The position numbers and the translations under genes were made by a program. This document shows positions 1-7,713 of a stretch of DNA of 47,293 bases, in pieces; positions within the stretch are counted from its first letter, which is position 1, and every line of letters starts with the position of its first letter. The stretch spans positions 1 through 47,293 of the forward strand of contig JAJFUV010000107.1 in assembly GCA_021372245.1 (NCBI GenBank), read 5' to 3'. Source of the stretch: Terriglobales bacterium. Lineage in GTDB: Bacteria; Acidobacteriota; Terriglobia; Bryobacterales; Bryobacteraceae. Under the pieces are notes generated by a model. It had not been told where the DNA came from and searched no databases. It worked only from the letters and a program-made list of their open reading frames with translations.

Positions 1-1
1 C

Positions 2-307
2 ATCCAGGAGTTCGTGCAGGCGGCGGTGGCGGAAGGGGCGCCGTGCTGGAAGGTGTTCTGGCCGCAGTGCCACACGGAGCGGGCGTTCCGGGAGCACAAT
101 TCGTTTGGGCGGAGCGGGTTCCCGTTCCGGTCGAAGGAATATGCGACGCCGTCGAGCGTGGACTACAGCCAGGTGGAAGTGCCCAACGCGCAGTGGCACG
201 AGAAGCACACGTTCACGTGCTTCGCGTACCCGACCTTCACCGAGGACGACATGCACCAGATCGCCGGCGCGCTGGTGAAAGTGATTAAAGCGTATACGAA
301 ACTTTAA
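2..307 (+). CDS. DegT/DnrJ/EryC1/StrS-type aminotransferase, C-terminal fragment
   Basis: This is the 3' end of a gene that enters from the left edge of the window; the frame is open from base 2, so the GTG at 14 is unlikely to be the start. The roughly 101 visible residues match the C-terminal small domain of PLP-dependent sugar aminotransferases (DegT/DnrJ/EryC1/StrS family). The stretch ending FTCFAYPTFTEDDMHQIAGAL and then VKVIKAY is typical of the last helix of that fold. Such enzymes usually transaminate nucleotide-linked keto-sugars. The PLP lysine lies outside the window, so the substrate cannot be inferred. A palindromic repeat follows the stop codon. Confidence 0.6.
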   Translation: MQEFVQAAVAEGAPCWKVFWPQCHTERAFREHNSFGRSGFPFRSKEYATPSSVDYSQVEVPNAQWHEKHTFTCFAYPTFTEDDMHQIAGALVKVIKAYTKL

Positions 308-326
308 CCGGCCGCGGGAATAACCA

Positions 327-380
327 GGGACAGTGGAGAACGATGACGCCGCCAGGGGGGGCGTCGCTCTCTACTGTCCC
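327..380. repeat. Palindromic element, copy A (convergent terminator or REP-like)
   Basis: Arms starting GGGACAGT (327-334) and ending ACTGTCCC (373-380) pair over about 20 bp, with a 3-nt bulge (TGA) and one or two non-Watson-Crick pairs. The loop is G-rich. It fills the gap between two convergent genes (stops at 307 and 388), so it could stop transcription in both directions. The terminal octamer is shared with the element at 26746-26821. Confidence 0.65.
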
Positions 381-387
381 GCTTCTT

Positions 388-1791
388 TTATCCCTCTTCT
401 ATCACTTCGAACGCCATCAGGCGGCCCATCTTCTCGATAGCGTCCGCGTAATCGCCGTAGTAGCTCACGCGATGGACGATGCCCTTGAATCCGTTCAGGA
501 TCTTGCGGGCGTTCTTCACGCGCGTGCGCAGTTGGGTGCGGCAGCCCTCATCGCTGGTGACGTTGGCGATCGCTTCGGCGCTGAATGTCGCCAGTCTCTT
601 CGGTTCCAGGAAACGGGCCACGGTCATCGCTTCGCCGATCGGCATGAGGACCTGCACGGCGGCGCCAGCGCTCGTCTCCAGGTGCGAGCGCAAGATGTAC
701 GGTTCGGGCGGCGCGCCGATGCCGCGCATCGACGTGGGCGCCGTGCAGTGGCTTTGGATGATTTCGTTGCGGCTGGTATCGATCACCACGTTGAACAGGA
801 AGCCGGGCTTGCCGGTGAAGGATGTGAGCAGTAACTCGGTCATGGTGCAGCCGAGATCGGCCTGGCAGACTCCGAACAGCCCCTCGTCGTCCAGCCGCGA
901 AAAGGAGATGCACGGATAGCCGGGCATCTCACCGCGGTTGATCCCGCCGAGGCAATCGATAGTGATGCCGTTGGCGCTCTCGCGCTCCAGCAGTTCTTTC
1001 ACGCCCAAATAAAAACGGGTGCCGCGGTAGATCTGTTCGCGCGAGGGCTCCATGATCCGCAGCGCCGCTGCCGCGTAACGATCCGCCTCTTTGCGCGCGG
1101 CGTCTTCGCCGATCCGGTCGTAGGCGGCCTTGAGATCGGCGTACTCGATGTAACGGAACGCTGTTCCGAACTGGCGGCTGAACTCTTCGGCTTGCTTCGA
1201 AGGTCTGGGGCCGGGCACTACTATCAGGATCTTGCTCTTGCGCATCGCGTGGATGGTGTAGAAGATGCGCGCGTAGACGTCGAGATCGTCGTAGTCGCTG
1301 GAGGCCAGCACGTCTGCCTTGTTGCCCGCTTGCGCAAATTCGGAAAAGGAGCCCCAGGCGTGGCCGGCGTAAGGGCGCACGAACAGCAGCGTGGGGAGGC
1401 CGATCGAGCCAATCGCCTTCACCATGCCATCCGAGCCCGAAGTGATGGTGATCACCAGGTGGGCGTCGGTCGCGGCCTGGTCCAGCGATTTCACATAGGC
1501 TGCTGCGTCGTCCATCGTGTGGACCAGTTCGCCGCCCATGAATTTGATTAGCTCCGGGTGGCGGCGCTCAATTTCGCCGAGCTTGCTGTCAATCTCCGCG
1601 CGGGTAGCTTCGATATCCACCCCCGGCTTCGGCCAGGTGGGCTTGTGAACCGCCACATAAACCTTGCGAACTGCGGCAGGTCCGGCCCACGGCCTCGCCT
1701 GGCCAATGCCGCTGAACAACGGCGAGAACGTCGCCGCCATGGAAGAAGCGCAAAAACTCCTGCGCGAGAAAGCTGGGATCGGATGGGGCAT
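388..1791 (-). CDS. Tat-exported L-fucose isomerase-like protein
   Basis: A 467-residue protein. The start is set at the ATG at 1791 because the product then opens with a twin-arginine signal (FSRRSFCASSM at residues 7-17), which places it outside the cytoplasm. The upstream frame only adds a low-complexity extension. The body (VYVAVHKPTW near residue 44, a DYDDLDVYARIFYTIHAM stretch, and a C-terminal half containing CLGGINRGEMPGYPCISF) resembles the L-fucose/L-arabinose isomerase fold seen in secreted proteins of Acidobacteria and Planctomycetes. A role in sugar metabolism is family-level inference. I cannot confirm metal-binding residues, and export is unusual for a true sugar isomerase. 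Confidence 0.55.
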   Translation of the reverse strand: MPHPIPAFSRRSFCASSMAATFSPLFSGIGQARPWAGPAAVRKVYVAVHKPTWPKPGVDIEATRAEIDSKLGEIERRHPELIKFMGGELVHTMDDAAAYVKSLDQAATDAHLVITITSGSDGMVKAIGSIGLPTLLFVRPYAGHAWGSFSEFAQAGNKADVLASSDYDDLDVYARIFYTIHAMRKSKILIVVPGPRPSKQAEEFSRQFGTAFRYIEYADLKAAYDRIGEDAARKEADRYAAAALRIMEPSREQIYRGTRFYLGVKELLERESANGITIDCLGGINRGEMPGYPCISFSRLDDEGLFGVCQADLGCTMTELLLTSFTGKPGFLFNVVIDTSRNEIIQSHCTAPTSMRGIGAPPEPYILRSHLETSAGAAVQVLMPIGEAMTVARFLEPKRLATFSAEAIANVTSDEGCRTQLRTRVKNARKILNGFKGIVHRVSYYGDYADAIEKMGRLMAFEVIEEG

Positions 1792-1933
1792 CTCATTGCA
1801 CCTCGCTGAATGGCCTCCTGCCGCCCCGGGCGCCACCGCCCGGTCTCGGCTTCCATCCGTGATAACATAGTTGAGGTGGACCCGGCGGCTACGGTCGGCG
1901 GCGTGCGCTCACGAAGTTTCGGTTCAAAGACCT

Positions 1934-2281
1934 ATGATCATTCTGCTGACTATCGTTCACGTCATTGTGTGCTTTTTCCTGGTGGTTGTCGTTTTGTTGC
2001 AGAGCGGCAAGGCGGCGGACCTGGCTGGTGCCTTCGGAGGCATGGGTTCTCAGACGGCTTTCGGGCCCCGTGGTTCGGCCACCGTTCTCAGCAAGGCTAC
2101 TACGATAGCGGCGGCATTGTTCATGGTCACTTCGCTGGTATTGGCTGTGGCCTCGTCGCGCATGTCCGGTGGCGCGCAGACCATCCTGGAAAAGCACGGC
2201 GGCACGACGCAGACGCAGCAGCAGAAGAAAGCTCCGGCACCGGCGCCAGCCCCTGCCCCACAGGCGCCTGTGAAGAAGTAG
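1934..2281 (+). CDS. secG: Preprotein translocase subunit SecG
   Basis: A small inner-membrane protein of 115 residues that assists SecYE in protein export. The ATG at 1934 is chosen because the product then begins directly with the first membrane helix (MIILLTIVHVIVCFFLVVVV). A conserved cytoplasmic loop follows (LLQSGKAADLAGAFGG, then SQTAFGPRGSATVLSKAT), and then the second helix. The tail is rich in Ala, Pro and Gln (AQAPAPAP-like), common in SecG of high-GC bacteria. An in-frame upstream start at 1871 would add 21 residues with no SecG character. tRNA-Leu follows 23 bp downstream, an arrangement often seen after secG. Confidence 0.92.
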   Translation: MIILLTIVHVIVCFFLVVVVLLQSGKAADLAGAFGGMGSQTAFGPRGSATVLSKATTIAAALFMVTSLVLAVASSRMSGGAQTILEKHGGTTQTQQQKKAPAPAPAPAPQAPVKK

Positions 2282-2304
2282 ACTGGTATTCGAAAGTTCG
2301 CACC

Positions 2305-2391
2305 GCGGAGGTGGCGGAATTGGCAGACGCACTAGCTTGAGGTGCTAGCGGGAGCAATCCCCTGGGGGTTCAAGTCCCCCTCTCCGCACCA
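2305..2391 (+). tRNA. tRNA-Leu (anticodon GAG)
   Basis: The 87-nt sequence folds as a class II tRNA. The acceptor stem GCGGAGG pairs with TCTCCGC. The anticodon stem CTAGC/GCTAG encloses the loop TTGAGGT, giving anticodon GAG. There is a long variable arm (GGGAGCAATCCC region) and a T arm with GGTTCAAGTCC. The discriminator base is A and the CCA end is encoded at 2389-2391. Confidence 0.97.
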
Positions 2392-2396
2392 GATTT

Positions 2397-2431
2397 GCCC
2401 CTGTAATCTCAATGGGTTACAGGGGCTTTTT
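2397..2431 (+). terminator. Rho-independent terminator after tRNA-Leu
   Basis: A perfect 10-bp stem (GCCCCTGTAA at 2397-2406 with TTACAGGGGC at 2417-2426) has a 10-nt loop and is followed by TTTTT. It begins 5 nt after the tRNA CCA end and should end the secG-tRNA transcript. About 150 bp downstream of it, up to the transposase remnant, I see nothing recognisable. Confidence 0.93.
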
Positions 2432-2581
2432 CTGTTTGTGCTCAAACTGTGCCCGAGGCCACGGCCTGCATGGGTGAATCGATGCGCGCTTGGCGACCAG
2501 GTCACTCTAGCAGCCGTCGTGCTTCTGCTATCCACCTTCCATCTGCGGGCTCAGGTTGACGTGACCCCGTTCTCCGTCCAC

Positions 2582-3490
2582 TAGGTTGTACAACTTCGTT
2601 TCTTTCCTTCGCCGCCTTGATAGGTGCGTTCCGCACAGGCGCTACCGCGGGTCAAGACCGCCGCAATCGTCCGGGCCGCCAGTTTGAGATGATTGGTCAG
2701 AAACACGAATGCGCCGCATCAGCGCGGCCGGACCGGCTTCCTGGATCCTGCTCCGCAGGATCACCTCGTCGCGAATCACCTCACTGTTCGCCGGTACCGG
2801 CCGGTTCTCGACGATGCCGTGTTCCGCGCTGTCCTTCAGCCTCGTCACCAACCGCACGCCGCGCTGCGACCGTTCCAGAAACCAGTTCGCATCGGCGGAG
2901 CCCCGATCCATCACCACCATCGTGCCGGGCTCGAAATCAAGTTGCCGGGTCACGCGGGTCTCATGCGTCTTGCCTTCGGTCACCACCGCGAACCGCGGCA
3001 GGCAGCCGTCGTGATCCAGCACCAAGTGCAGCTTGGCCGCTGCTTTCGTGCGCCGGTACCGCGCCCAATCGAAGGCGCTCAACGAAACCGGGACCAGCGT
3101 CGCATCCACGCTCAGCAGTTTGTTCTTGAACCGGAACTTCTGTTTGCTCCGTTGCTGCGCTTCGGCGCTCAAACGCCGATACAAGCGCTCGAACAGGCTC
3201 TGATACAACTGCCAGGGACGGTGTTCAATGGCGTAGGCCAGCGTCGATTTCTTCGGCGGCGCCTCCACGCCCAGATGCCGCAACTTTCCTTCGCTGGCAG
3301 CCAGACCGCCCGTAATCTCGGCGAGCGATGGTGCCTGGCCCAACTGGCAGAACATCCTCGCGAGGAACTGTGTCCAGCACGCGAAGCCTCGCGCATGCCG
3401 CTCCGCTGGGTGTGCTTTCACCAAGGCCTCGAACTCCATCCGGGACGCCCGGCTCATCATCTGGGCGAAGATGCTGCACACTCGATTCAT
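2582..3490 (-). pseudogene. IS4-type transposase, frameshifted and 3'-truncated
   Basis: The start at 3490 (MNRVCSIFAQMMSR) is preceded by AGGAG. The N-terminal region (FEALVKAHPAERHARGF, then CWTQFLARMFCQLGQA) and the RNase H-like core (LLSVDATLVPVSLSAFDWA; MVVMDRGSADANWF) are typical of IS4-group transposases with a DUF4372 N-terminus. The original frame runs to 2642. Near 2710 it loses homology, and a +1 shift restores FVFLTNHLKLAARTIAAVL, so a frameshift is present. After that the conserved YREK region (WQIELFFKALKQ in relatives) and about 100 residues are absent, and the shifted frame stops at about 2582 in unrelated sequence. The element is therefore dead. I could not define its terminal inverted repeats. 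Confidence 0.85.
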
Positions 3491-3608
3491 GGCGGTTGGC
3501 TCCTGTGGTCGGTGATTGGTTTTTGGCGAAACCTCAATCAACCACCAGAGCCGCCGCCTCACGACTCAAACGCTAATTTGGACAAGAGTGAAAGGAACTG
3601 TGAATTGA

Positions 3609-4124
3609 CTGCATTCATTCGAGCGAGCTAATCTTGCTGCGTTTTTGACCGGGGCCGGGTACACAGTAACTACGATCACGACCGGCGTTGTCCCTGCGGA
3701 ACTGTCGGGACAGAAACAGGTGTGGGACATCCGTTGTCAGAATGCACTGAAGGCCCCGGAGATTTCTACGTTTACCGCTTATTTGTCCGGCGGCGGGTCG
3801 CGCTGTCCCTGTTGGGTGAGAACGTGACCTTCGCCGCTGCCAGCGATCATTCGCTCATCAGCTTTATCGCTGCTCTGGGAGGCGGTTCGCTGACCCTGGT
3901 AAGCAGCCAGAATGCGCAGACGGTGCAGCCGCCATTCACAGGCCCAAACCCGATCGCGGCCATCTCGCTCCGTGCTGTCGCGGGTACCAATACGGCAGGC
4001 ACGGGCGCCCCAGTCTATGAACGGCGCGGTCGCCGTACCTGCGTTGTCCCCATCTGTAATGGTGATGCTATGTGGCCTGCTCGCCGGTACGGGGCTGTTG
4101 GCGTTGCGCCGCCGCTTGGCGTGA
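3609..4124 (+). pseudogene. Broken exported protein with IPTL-CTERM-like sorting tail
   Basis: Three overlapping frame segments read as one protein. Frame A runs from about 3609 to 3790 (NLAAFLTGAGYTVTTITTGV, then QVWDIRCQNA). A shift to frame B follows from about 3790 to 4015 (LLGENVTFAAASDHSLISFI, then GGGSLTLVSSQNAQTVQPPF). A shift back near 4015 gives the end (NGAVAVPALSPSVMVMLCGL, then LAGTGLLALRRRLA, stop at 4124). The last part has the VPxLS motif, one membrane helix and an Arg-rich end expected of an IPTL/PEP-CTERM-like sorting signal. The 5' end is missing where the IS remnant begins, so insertion followed by decay is the simplest history. No intact ORF covers it. Confidence 0.7.
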
Positions 4125-4226
4125 TGAGGGGAATGGGCGGGCCCGGGCACTTGTTCGGGCGCAGTTGCCTCCTACACCATCCAATCACAGAAGCCGGTGG
4201 CCGCGCTCTGCTATACTCACAAATCC

Positions 4227-4769
4227 GTGCGTTTGATCCCTCGTTTCGCCCTGTTATGCTTGCTTGTCACAGTGGGCTGCCACCGCACACGGGAATGGTA
4301 CTCGATGCCCGAGCAGCGCCAGCCCTTCACTGGTGACGAACCTGCGCCGGTTGCCGGCCGTATGTTTCGAGTGGGCGACCCGAACGTCGCCAGTTACCTG
4401 GTCAAGGACGTCCCCAACGGTCCGCAAGGGGCGCCGTGGCGATGGGTCTATCAGCGGCCGGAATTCCGGCTCCTGATCGCCGATCCCTACGACTTGAGCT
4501 TCTTCATGGAGTTTGCATTGCCCGAGGAGACCTTCAAACAGACCGGGCCGGTGACTTTCTCCTTATTTATCAACGGGAAAGCTTTCAAGAAGCTGCGTTT
4601 CACCAAGCCCGGCCAATCGCGGCTGGAAGAGCCTGTTCCCTTGGAACTACTCAAAGCAGATGCCTTGAACGACGTGGCGATCGAGGTAAACCCGGTGTGG
4701 GTGGCTCCCGCCGACGGCGCCAAGCTGGGTTTCATCCTGTCGAGCGCCGGGTTCAGCAAGTCCAAGTAA
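4227..4769 (+). CDS. Putative lipoprotein of unknown function
   Basis: About 180 residues. The GTG at 4227 gives a standard lipoprotein signal: VRLIPRFALLCLLVTVGCHR, with lipobox VTVGC. The GTG at 4197 in the same frame would add ten residues. The mature protein has no domain I recognise. It is soluble, and the pattern SFFMEFALPEETF, VTFSLFINGKAF and DVAIEVNPVWVAP suggests a beta-sandwich. A TATACT sequence at 4212-4217 could be a -10 box lying only about 10 nt before the GTG, implying a very short or absent leader, but no -35 supports it. The next gene starts about 90 bp downstream. Confidence 0.65.
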   Translation: MRLIPRFALLCLLVTVGCHRTREWYSMPEQRQPFTGDEPAPVAGRMFRVGDPNVASYLVKDVPNGPQGAPWRWVYQRPEFRLLIADPYDLSFFMEFALPEETFKQTGPVTFSLFINGKAFKKLRFTKPGQSRLEEPVPLELLKADALNDVAIEVNPVWVAPADGAKLGFILSSAGFSKSK

Positions 4770-4861
4770 GCCGGCTATGCGTCTGGAGCAACTTTCTTCT
4801 TGCTAAGCGCTTGATATTCCGGTAAATTGTGGGCTGTCGTCTTCAAACAGGAGAAATGCAC

Positions 4862-5275
4862 ATGTTCTGCAGCCAATGTGGTGCCGAGACACCTGATGGA
4901 GTTGCTTTCTGCGCCAGTTGCGGCGCGCCTACCGGAGCCACGCAACCCGTCCAAGAACCTGCTCCCGCGCCGGGTCCCACGGCGGAAGCTCCCGCACCGC
5001 CTGCCACGCCTGCGCAACCGGCGGCAGTTGGAGTCGCGCCTAAGTCGAAAATGGTCGCGGCGTTACTGGGAATCTTCGTCGGAGCGTTCGGCGTGCACCG
5101 GTTCTACCTAGGCTACAATCCGATCGGAATCGCACAACTGGTGCTCGGGGTGTTGGGTATCGTCACCTGCGGCATCACGACACTGGTCTCGGCCATCTGG
5201 GGTCTGGTCGAAGGCATCATGATTCTCACCGGCAAAATCAATAAGGACGCCGCCGGGCGGCCGCTGGCCGAGTAA
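4862..5275 (+). CDS. Zinc-ribbon and TM2-domain membrane protein
   Basis: A 137-residue protein with three parts. It begins with a double-CxxC zinc ribbon (MFCSQCGAETPDGVAFCASCG). A proline/alanine linker follows at about residues 25-65. A TM2 domain completes it, with two membrane helices joined by a short turn (KMVAALLGIFVGAFGVHRFY, LGYNPIGIAQLVLGVLGIVT). Of two close ATGs, 4862 is chosen because AGGAGA at 4849-4854 then lies 7 nt upstream; from the ATG at 4856 it would lie only 1 nt away. TM2 proteins are inner-membrane proteins with no settled function. The stop overlaps the start of the next gene (TAATG), so the two are likely co-translated. Confidence 0.85.
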   Translation: MFCSQCGAETPDGVAFCASCGAPTGATQPVQEPAPAPGPTAEAPAPPATPAQPAAVGVAPKSKMVAALLGIFVGAFGVHRFYLGYNPIGIAQLVLGVLGIVTCGITTLVSAIWGLVEGIMILTGKINKDAAGRPLAE

Positions 5276-5601
5276 TGCGTGGTATCGGACCGGCCCTGCG
5301 AGGCCGCTCCGCGCGGTTCTGGCGCATCGCGGCCGTCGTCTCCGGCATCGTCGTGCTAGCACTGGTCCCCACGCCGTGGCTGGACCAGGCACCCTCGGTT
5401 TGTCTATTCCGGAACCTGCTCGGGCTGCGCTGTCCCGGTTGTGGAATGACGCACGCCCTGTCGGCCCTGCTGCACGGCGAATTCGCGCGGGCGTTTCTTT
5501 ATAACAAGCTGGTGGTGGTGGCTTTCCCGGCGATCGTCGGCGCGGTGCTTTACGACGTAACCGCTTGGGCCAGAAGCGGCAGACGAATCCCTAAACTTTA
5601 G
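5275..5601 (+). CDS. DUF2752 membrane protein
   Basis: A 108-residue protein with two predicted membrane helices (about residues 18-36 and 77-95). Between them is the DUF2752 signature CPGCGMTHALSALLHGEFARA (Cys-Pro-x-Cys-Gly-Met-Thr). The start ATG shares its A with the TAA of the TM2 gene. TM2 and DUF2752 genes commonly neighbour each other. The function is unknown, and the Cys pair may bind metal or be redox-active, which is a guess. Confidence 0.85.
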   Translation: MRGIGPALRGRSARFWRIAAVVSGIVVLALVPTPWLDQAPSVCLFRNLLGLRCPGCGMTHALSALLHGEFARAFLYNKLVVVAFPAIVGAVLYDVTAWARSGRRIPKL

Positions 5602-5627
5602 TATAGATTTCGCCGATATAGTCACAC

Positions 5628-6797
5628 GTGGCGGAAGTGTCTCACCTTTCGGTGGCGCGGCTCGATGCCGTGGAGGACTCGACGGAAGAATGGACCTCCG
5701 GATCGCTGTCGCACTCGCAGGCTATTCTCACGCCAAGTGAGATGTTTGCCTACATGGACCGGTCGCCGACCGTCCTGATCGTGGACTCCCAGGAAGTGAA
5801 CCGTCGGGTCATGCGGGGCATGTTGAAGCAGGAGCCCTACCACATTTTTGAGGCCGGACAAGCCCAAGAAGCCATCTCCATCCTGGAGCGCGAGCGGGTG
5901 GACCTGGTCATTCTGGACCTGATGATGCCGGGGATCAGCGGCTTGGAGTTGTGCCGCCGCATCAAATCCAGCCGTCGAACACAACTGCTGCCGGTGCTGA
6001 TGCTTACCAGCGTCCAAGGCATTGAAAGTGAAGTGGCCGGTCTGGCTTCCGGAGCCGATGAATTTCTGAATCGTCCGTTGCATCCCACCGTGGTCCGCAC
6101 CCGGATTCGCGCCATGTTGCGCAACAAGGCGGCGGTGGACTCTCTCGAGGAAGCTGAAACCATTCTGTTCGCGCTGGCGCAGGCGGTCGAACAGCGCGAC
6201 CCGTACACGGACGGTCACTGCGAGCGGCTCTCGCGCTATGCCGTCGAATTGGGCAACGCATTGGGCCTGCCCCGGCCCCAATTACTGGCTCTGCATCGTG
6301 GCGGGTTTCTGCACGATATCGGCAAAATCAGCGTACCGGATTCGATCCTGTTCAAGAAGAGCCGCCTTAACGAAGAGGAATGGACCCTGATGCGCTCCCA
6401 TACCGTGCGCGGCGAGGCCATTTGCCGACCGATGAAAAATTTGGCTCCGGTGTTGCCCATCATCCGGAACCACCACGAACGCTGGGATGGGTCCGGCTAC
6501 CCGGACCAGTTGCGGGGGGAGGGTATCCCGCTGCTGGCGCGGATCCTTCAGATCGCAGACATTTACGACGCGCTTACGACGGAGCGTCCATACAAGGTGG
6601 CCCTGAGCACCCACGAGGCTTTGGAAATCCTCGGGGCCGAGACGCGCTGCGGGTGGCGCGACCCGGAACTGACCGCTCTGTTTGCGGAACTGATCGAACG
6701 CGGCATCTTCCAGCACACGATGCCGACCGCGGCCGATGAGGAACTGCGCAAGATGGAGACATCGCTCCTTCAGATGGGGCGCAACCTCATCGAGTGA
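5628..6797 (+). CDS. Response regulator with HD-GYP domain (c-di-GMP phosphodiesterase type)
   Basis: Starting at the GTG at 5628 gives 389 residues. The receiver domain spans about residues 47-165 (VLIVDSQE with acidic D53; VILDLMMPG with phosphoacceptor D97). The conserved receiver lysine is replaced: the usual KP is NRPL, with Arg at 149. An HD-GYP domain follows at about 175-370, with HD at 229-230 (GGFLHDIGKISVPDSIL), NHHERWDGSGYPDQLRGEGI containing the GYP triad at 290-292, and LARILQIADIYDALTTERPY. All expected metal ligands and GYP are present, so c-di-GMP hydrolysis is likely. It converges on a GGDEF gene, giving a possible make/break pair. Confidence 0.9.
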   Translation: MAEVSHLSVARLDAVEDSTEEWTSGSLSHSQAILTPSEMFAYMDRSPTVLIVDSQEVNRRVMRGMLKQEPYHIFEAGQAQEAISILERERVDLVILDLMMPGISGLELCRRIKSSRRTQLLPVLMLTSVQGIESEVAGLASGADEFLNRPLHPTVVRTRIRAMLRNKAAVDSLEEAETILFALAQAVEQRDPYTDGHCERLSRYAVELGNALGLPRPQLLALHRGGFLHDIGKISVPDSILFKKSRLNEEEWTLMRSHTVRGEAICRPMKNLAPVLPIIRNHHERWDGSGYPDQLRGEGIPLLARILQIADIYDALTTERPYKVALSTHEALEILGAETRCGWRDPELTALFAELIERGIFQHTMPTAADEELRKMETSLLQMGRNLIE

Positions 6798-6874
6798 CGC
6801 GACAAGCCTTCGAGGCGAGGCCGCAGAGGACTCCAGAGCCGCCTTCCGTGCCACCGGAGCGTTCAAAAACGCAG

Positions 6875-6894
6875 GGGGCGCCCGCAGGCGCCCC
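6875..6894. terminator. Hairpin between convergent c-di-GMP genes
   Basis: A perfect 8-bp GC stem, GGGGCGCC (6875-6882) and GGCGCCCC (6887-6894), has a CGCA loop. It lies between the stops at 6797 and 6929. There is no T-run on either side, so strong intrinsic termination is not assured. Confidence 0.5.
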
Positions 6895-6928
6895 GGAGGA
6901 GAGAAATCGAATTGATGTCGAAGAAGTC

Positions 6929-7591
6929 TTAGGCGTTGACCACCCGAAGCCTGGAGCGCACTAGAGCGCTGCTTATAGTCTTGCGGCGGCGCTTCATCTG
7001 GTACATCTTGTTGTCGGCGTCCTCCACCGCGTGTTTCAGGGAGCCTTCCAAAGCTTCGGCTATGCCCCAACTGACCGAGACCTTGGTTTTGCCATACTGT
7101 CGCAGGTGGAACTCGGCCAGGCGGTGTTCGATGCGCGCCATCCGCTTCTGCGCGGCATCCTGGCACTCATTCTTGAAGAAGATCACGAATTCGTCGCCGC
7201 CCCAGCGGCAGGCGAAGTCCTGCTCCCGGATTGAGCCTCGGATGAGGCCGCCCACACCCATCAGCACCTCGTCGCCGGCCATGTGTCCGAAGTTGTCGTT
7301 AATCTCTTTGAAGTTGTCCACATCGACGACCGCGGCTACGCCGGTCACTTTAGCGCCGTCCTCAAGCAGTTCAGAGAGCACAACGCGGTTGTGCAGTCCG
7401 GTCAATGGGTCGACGTTGATGGGCACCGCCCCGGCTTCAGGCTGCTGGATACCCTTCTTGAGTTCACTGTTAATGTGGCGCAACCGGTCGTTGTCGCGAG
7501 CCAGAAAATCCACTACTAAGGCGACGCCGGCTATGCCGAAAACTTGCGCCCACATCAGAACGGTTTCGGGCTGGACGATGACGTTTTGCAT
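6929..7591 (-). CDS. Diguanylate cyclase (GGDEF domain)
   Basis: A 220-residue protein from the ATG at 7591; a TTG at 7603 would add four residues. A short N-terminal hydrophobic segment (about 12-30: LMWAQVFGIAGVALVVDFLA) probably anchors it in the membrane. The GGDEF domain runs from about residue 60 to 205 (DPLTGLHNRVVL; VVDVDNFKEINDNFGHMAGD; RWGGDEFVIFF with GGDEF at 131-135). RxxD (REQD, 122-125) lies exactly five residues before GGDEF, so the product-inhibition I-site appears intact. Synthesis of c-di-GMP from two GTP is expected. There is no clear Shine-Dalgarno, and the start codon lies inside an 11-bp inverted repeat. Confidence 0.9.
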   Translation of the reverse strand: MQNVIVQPETVLMWAQVFGIAGVALVVDFLARDNDRLRHINSELKKGIQQPEAGAVPINVDPLTGLHNRVVLSELLEDGAKVTGVAAVVDVDNFKEINDNFGHMAGDEVLMGVGGLIRGSIREQDFACRWGGDEFVIFFKNECQDAAQKRMARIEHRLAEFHLRQYGKTKVSVSWGIAEALEGSLKHAVEDADNKMYQMKRRRKTISSALVRSRLRVVNA

Positions 7592-7624
7592 CGGTAAATA
7601 CAAATTTACGGGGTTACCGATGCA
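7587..7624 (-). promoter_or_regulatory. Palindrome covering the GGDEF gene start codon
   Basis: TGCATCGGTAA (7587-7597) and TTACCGATGCA (7614-7624) form a perfect 11-bp inverted repeat. Nested inside is a second possible stem, GTAAAT (7594-7599) with ATTTAC (7604-7609), loop ACAA. The two stems share bases 7594-7597 and cannot form together. The ATG of the GGDEF gene (7591-7589) is in one arm of the long stem. It could be a DNA operator or an mRNA switch that hides the start codon. Confidence 0.6.
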
Positions 7625-7713
7625 ATGAAAATGAGCCGGAGGTCACATTTTGCGGTAGTACTTTCGGTCGGCTCTGGTTGGGATCTACGTACTAAGTAGA
7701 CACCCGCATTTGT

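Noticed and set aside
3688..3720. CTGTCGGGACAG palindrome as a third copy of the GGGACAGT element
   Set aside because: It is short, inside the pseudogene coding sequence, and lacks the extended arms and gene-end position of the other two.
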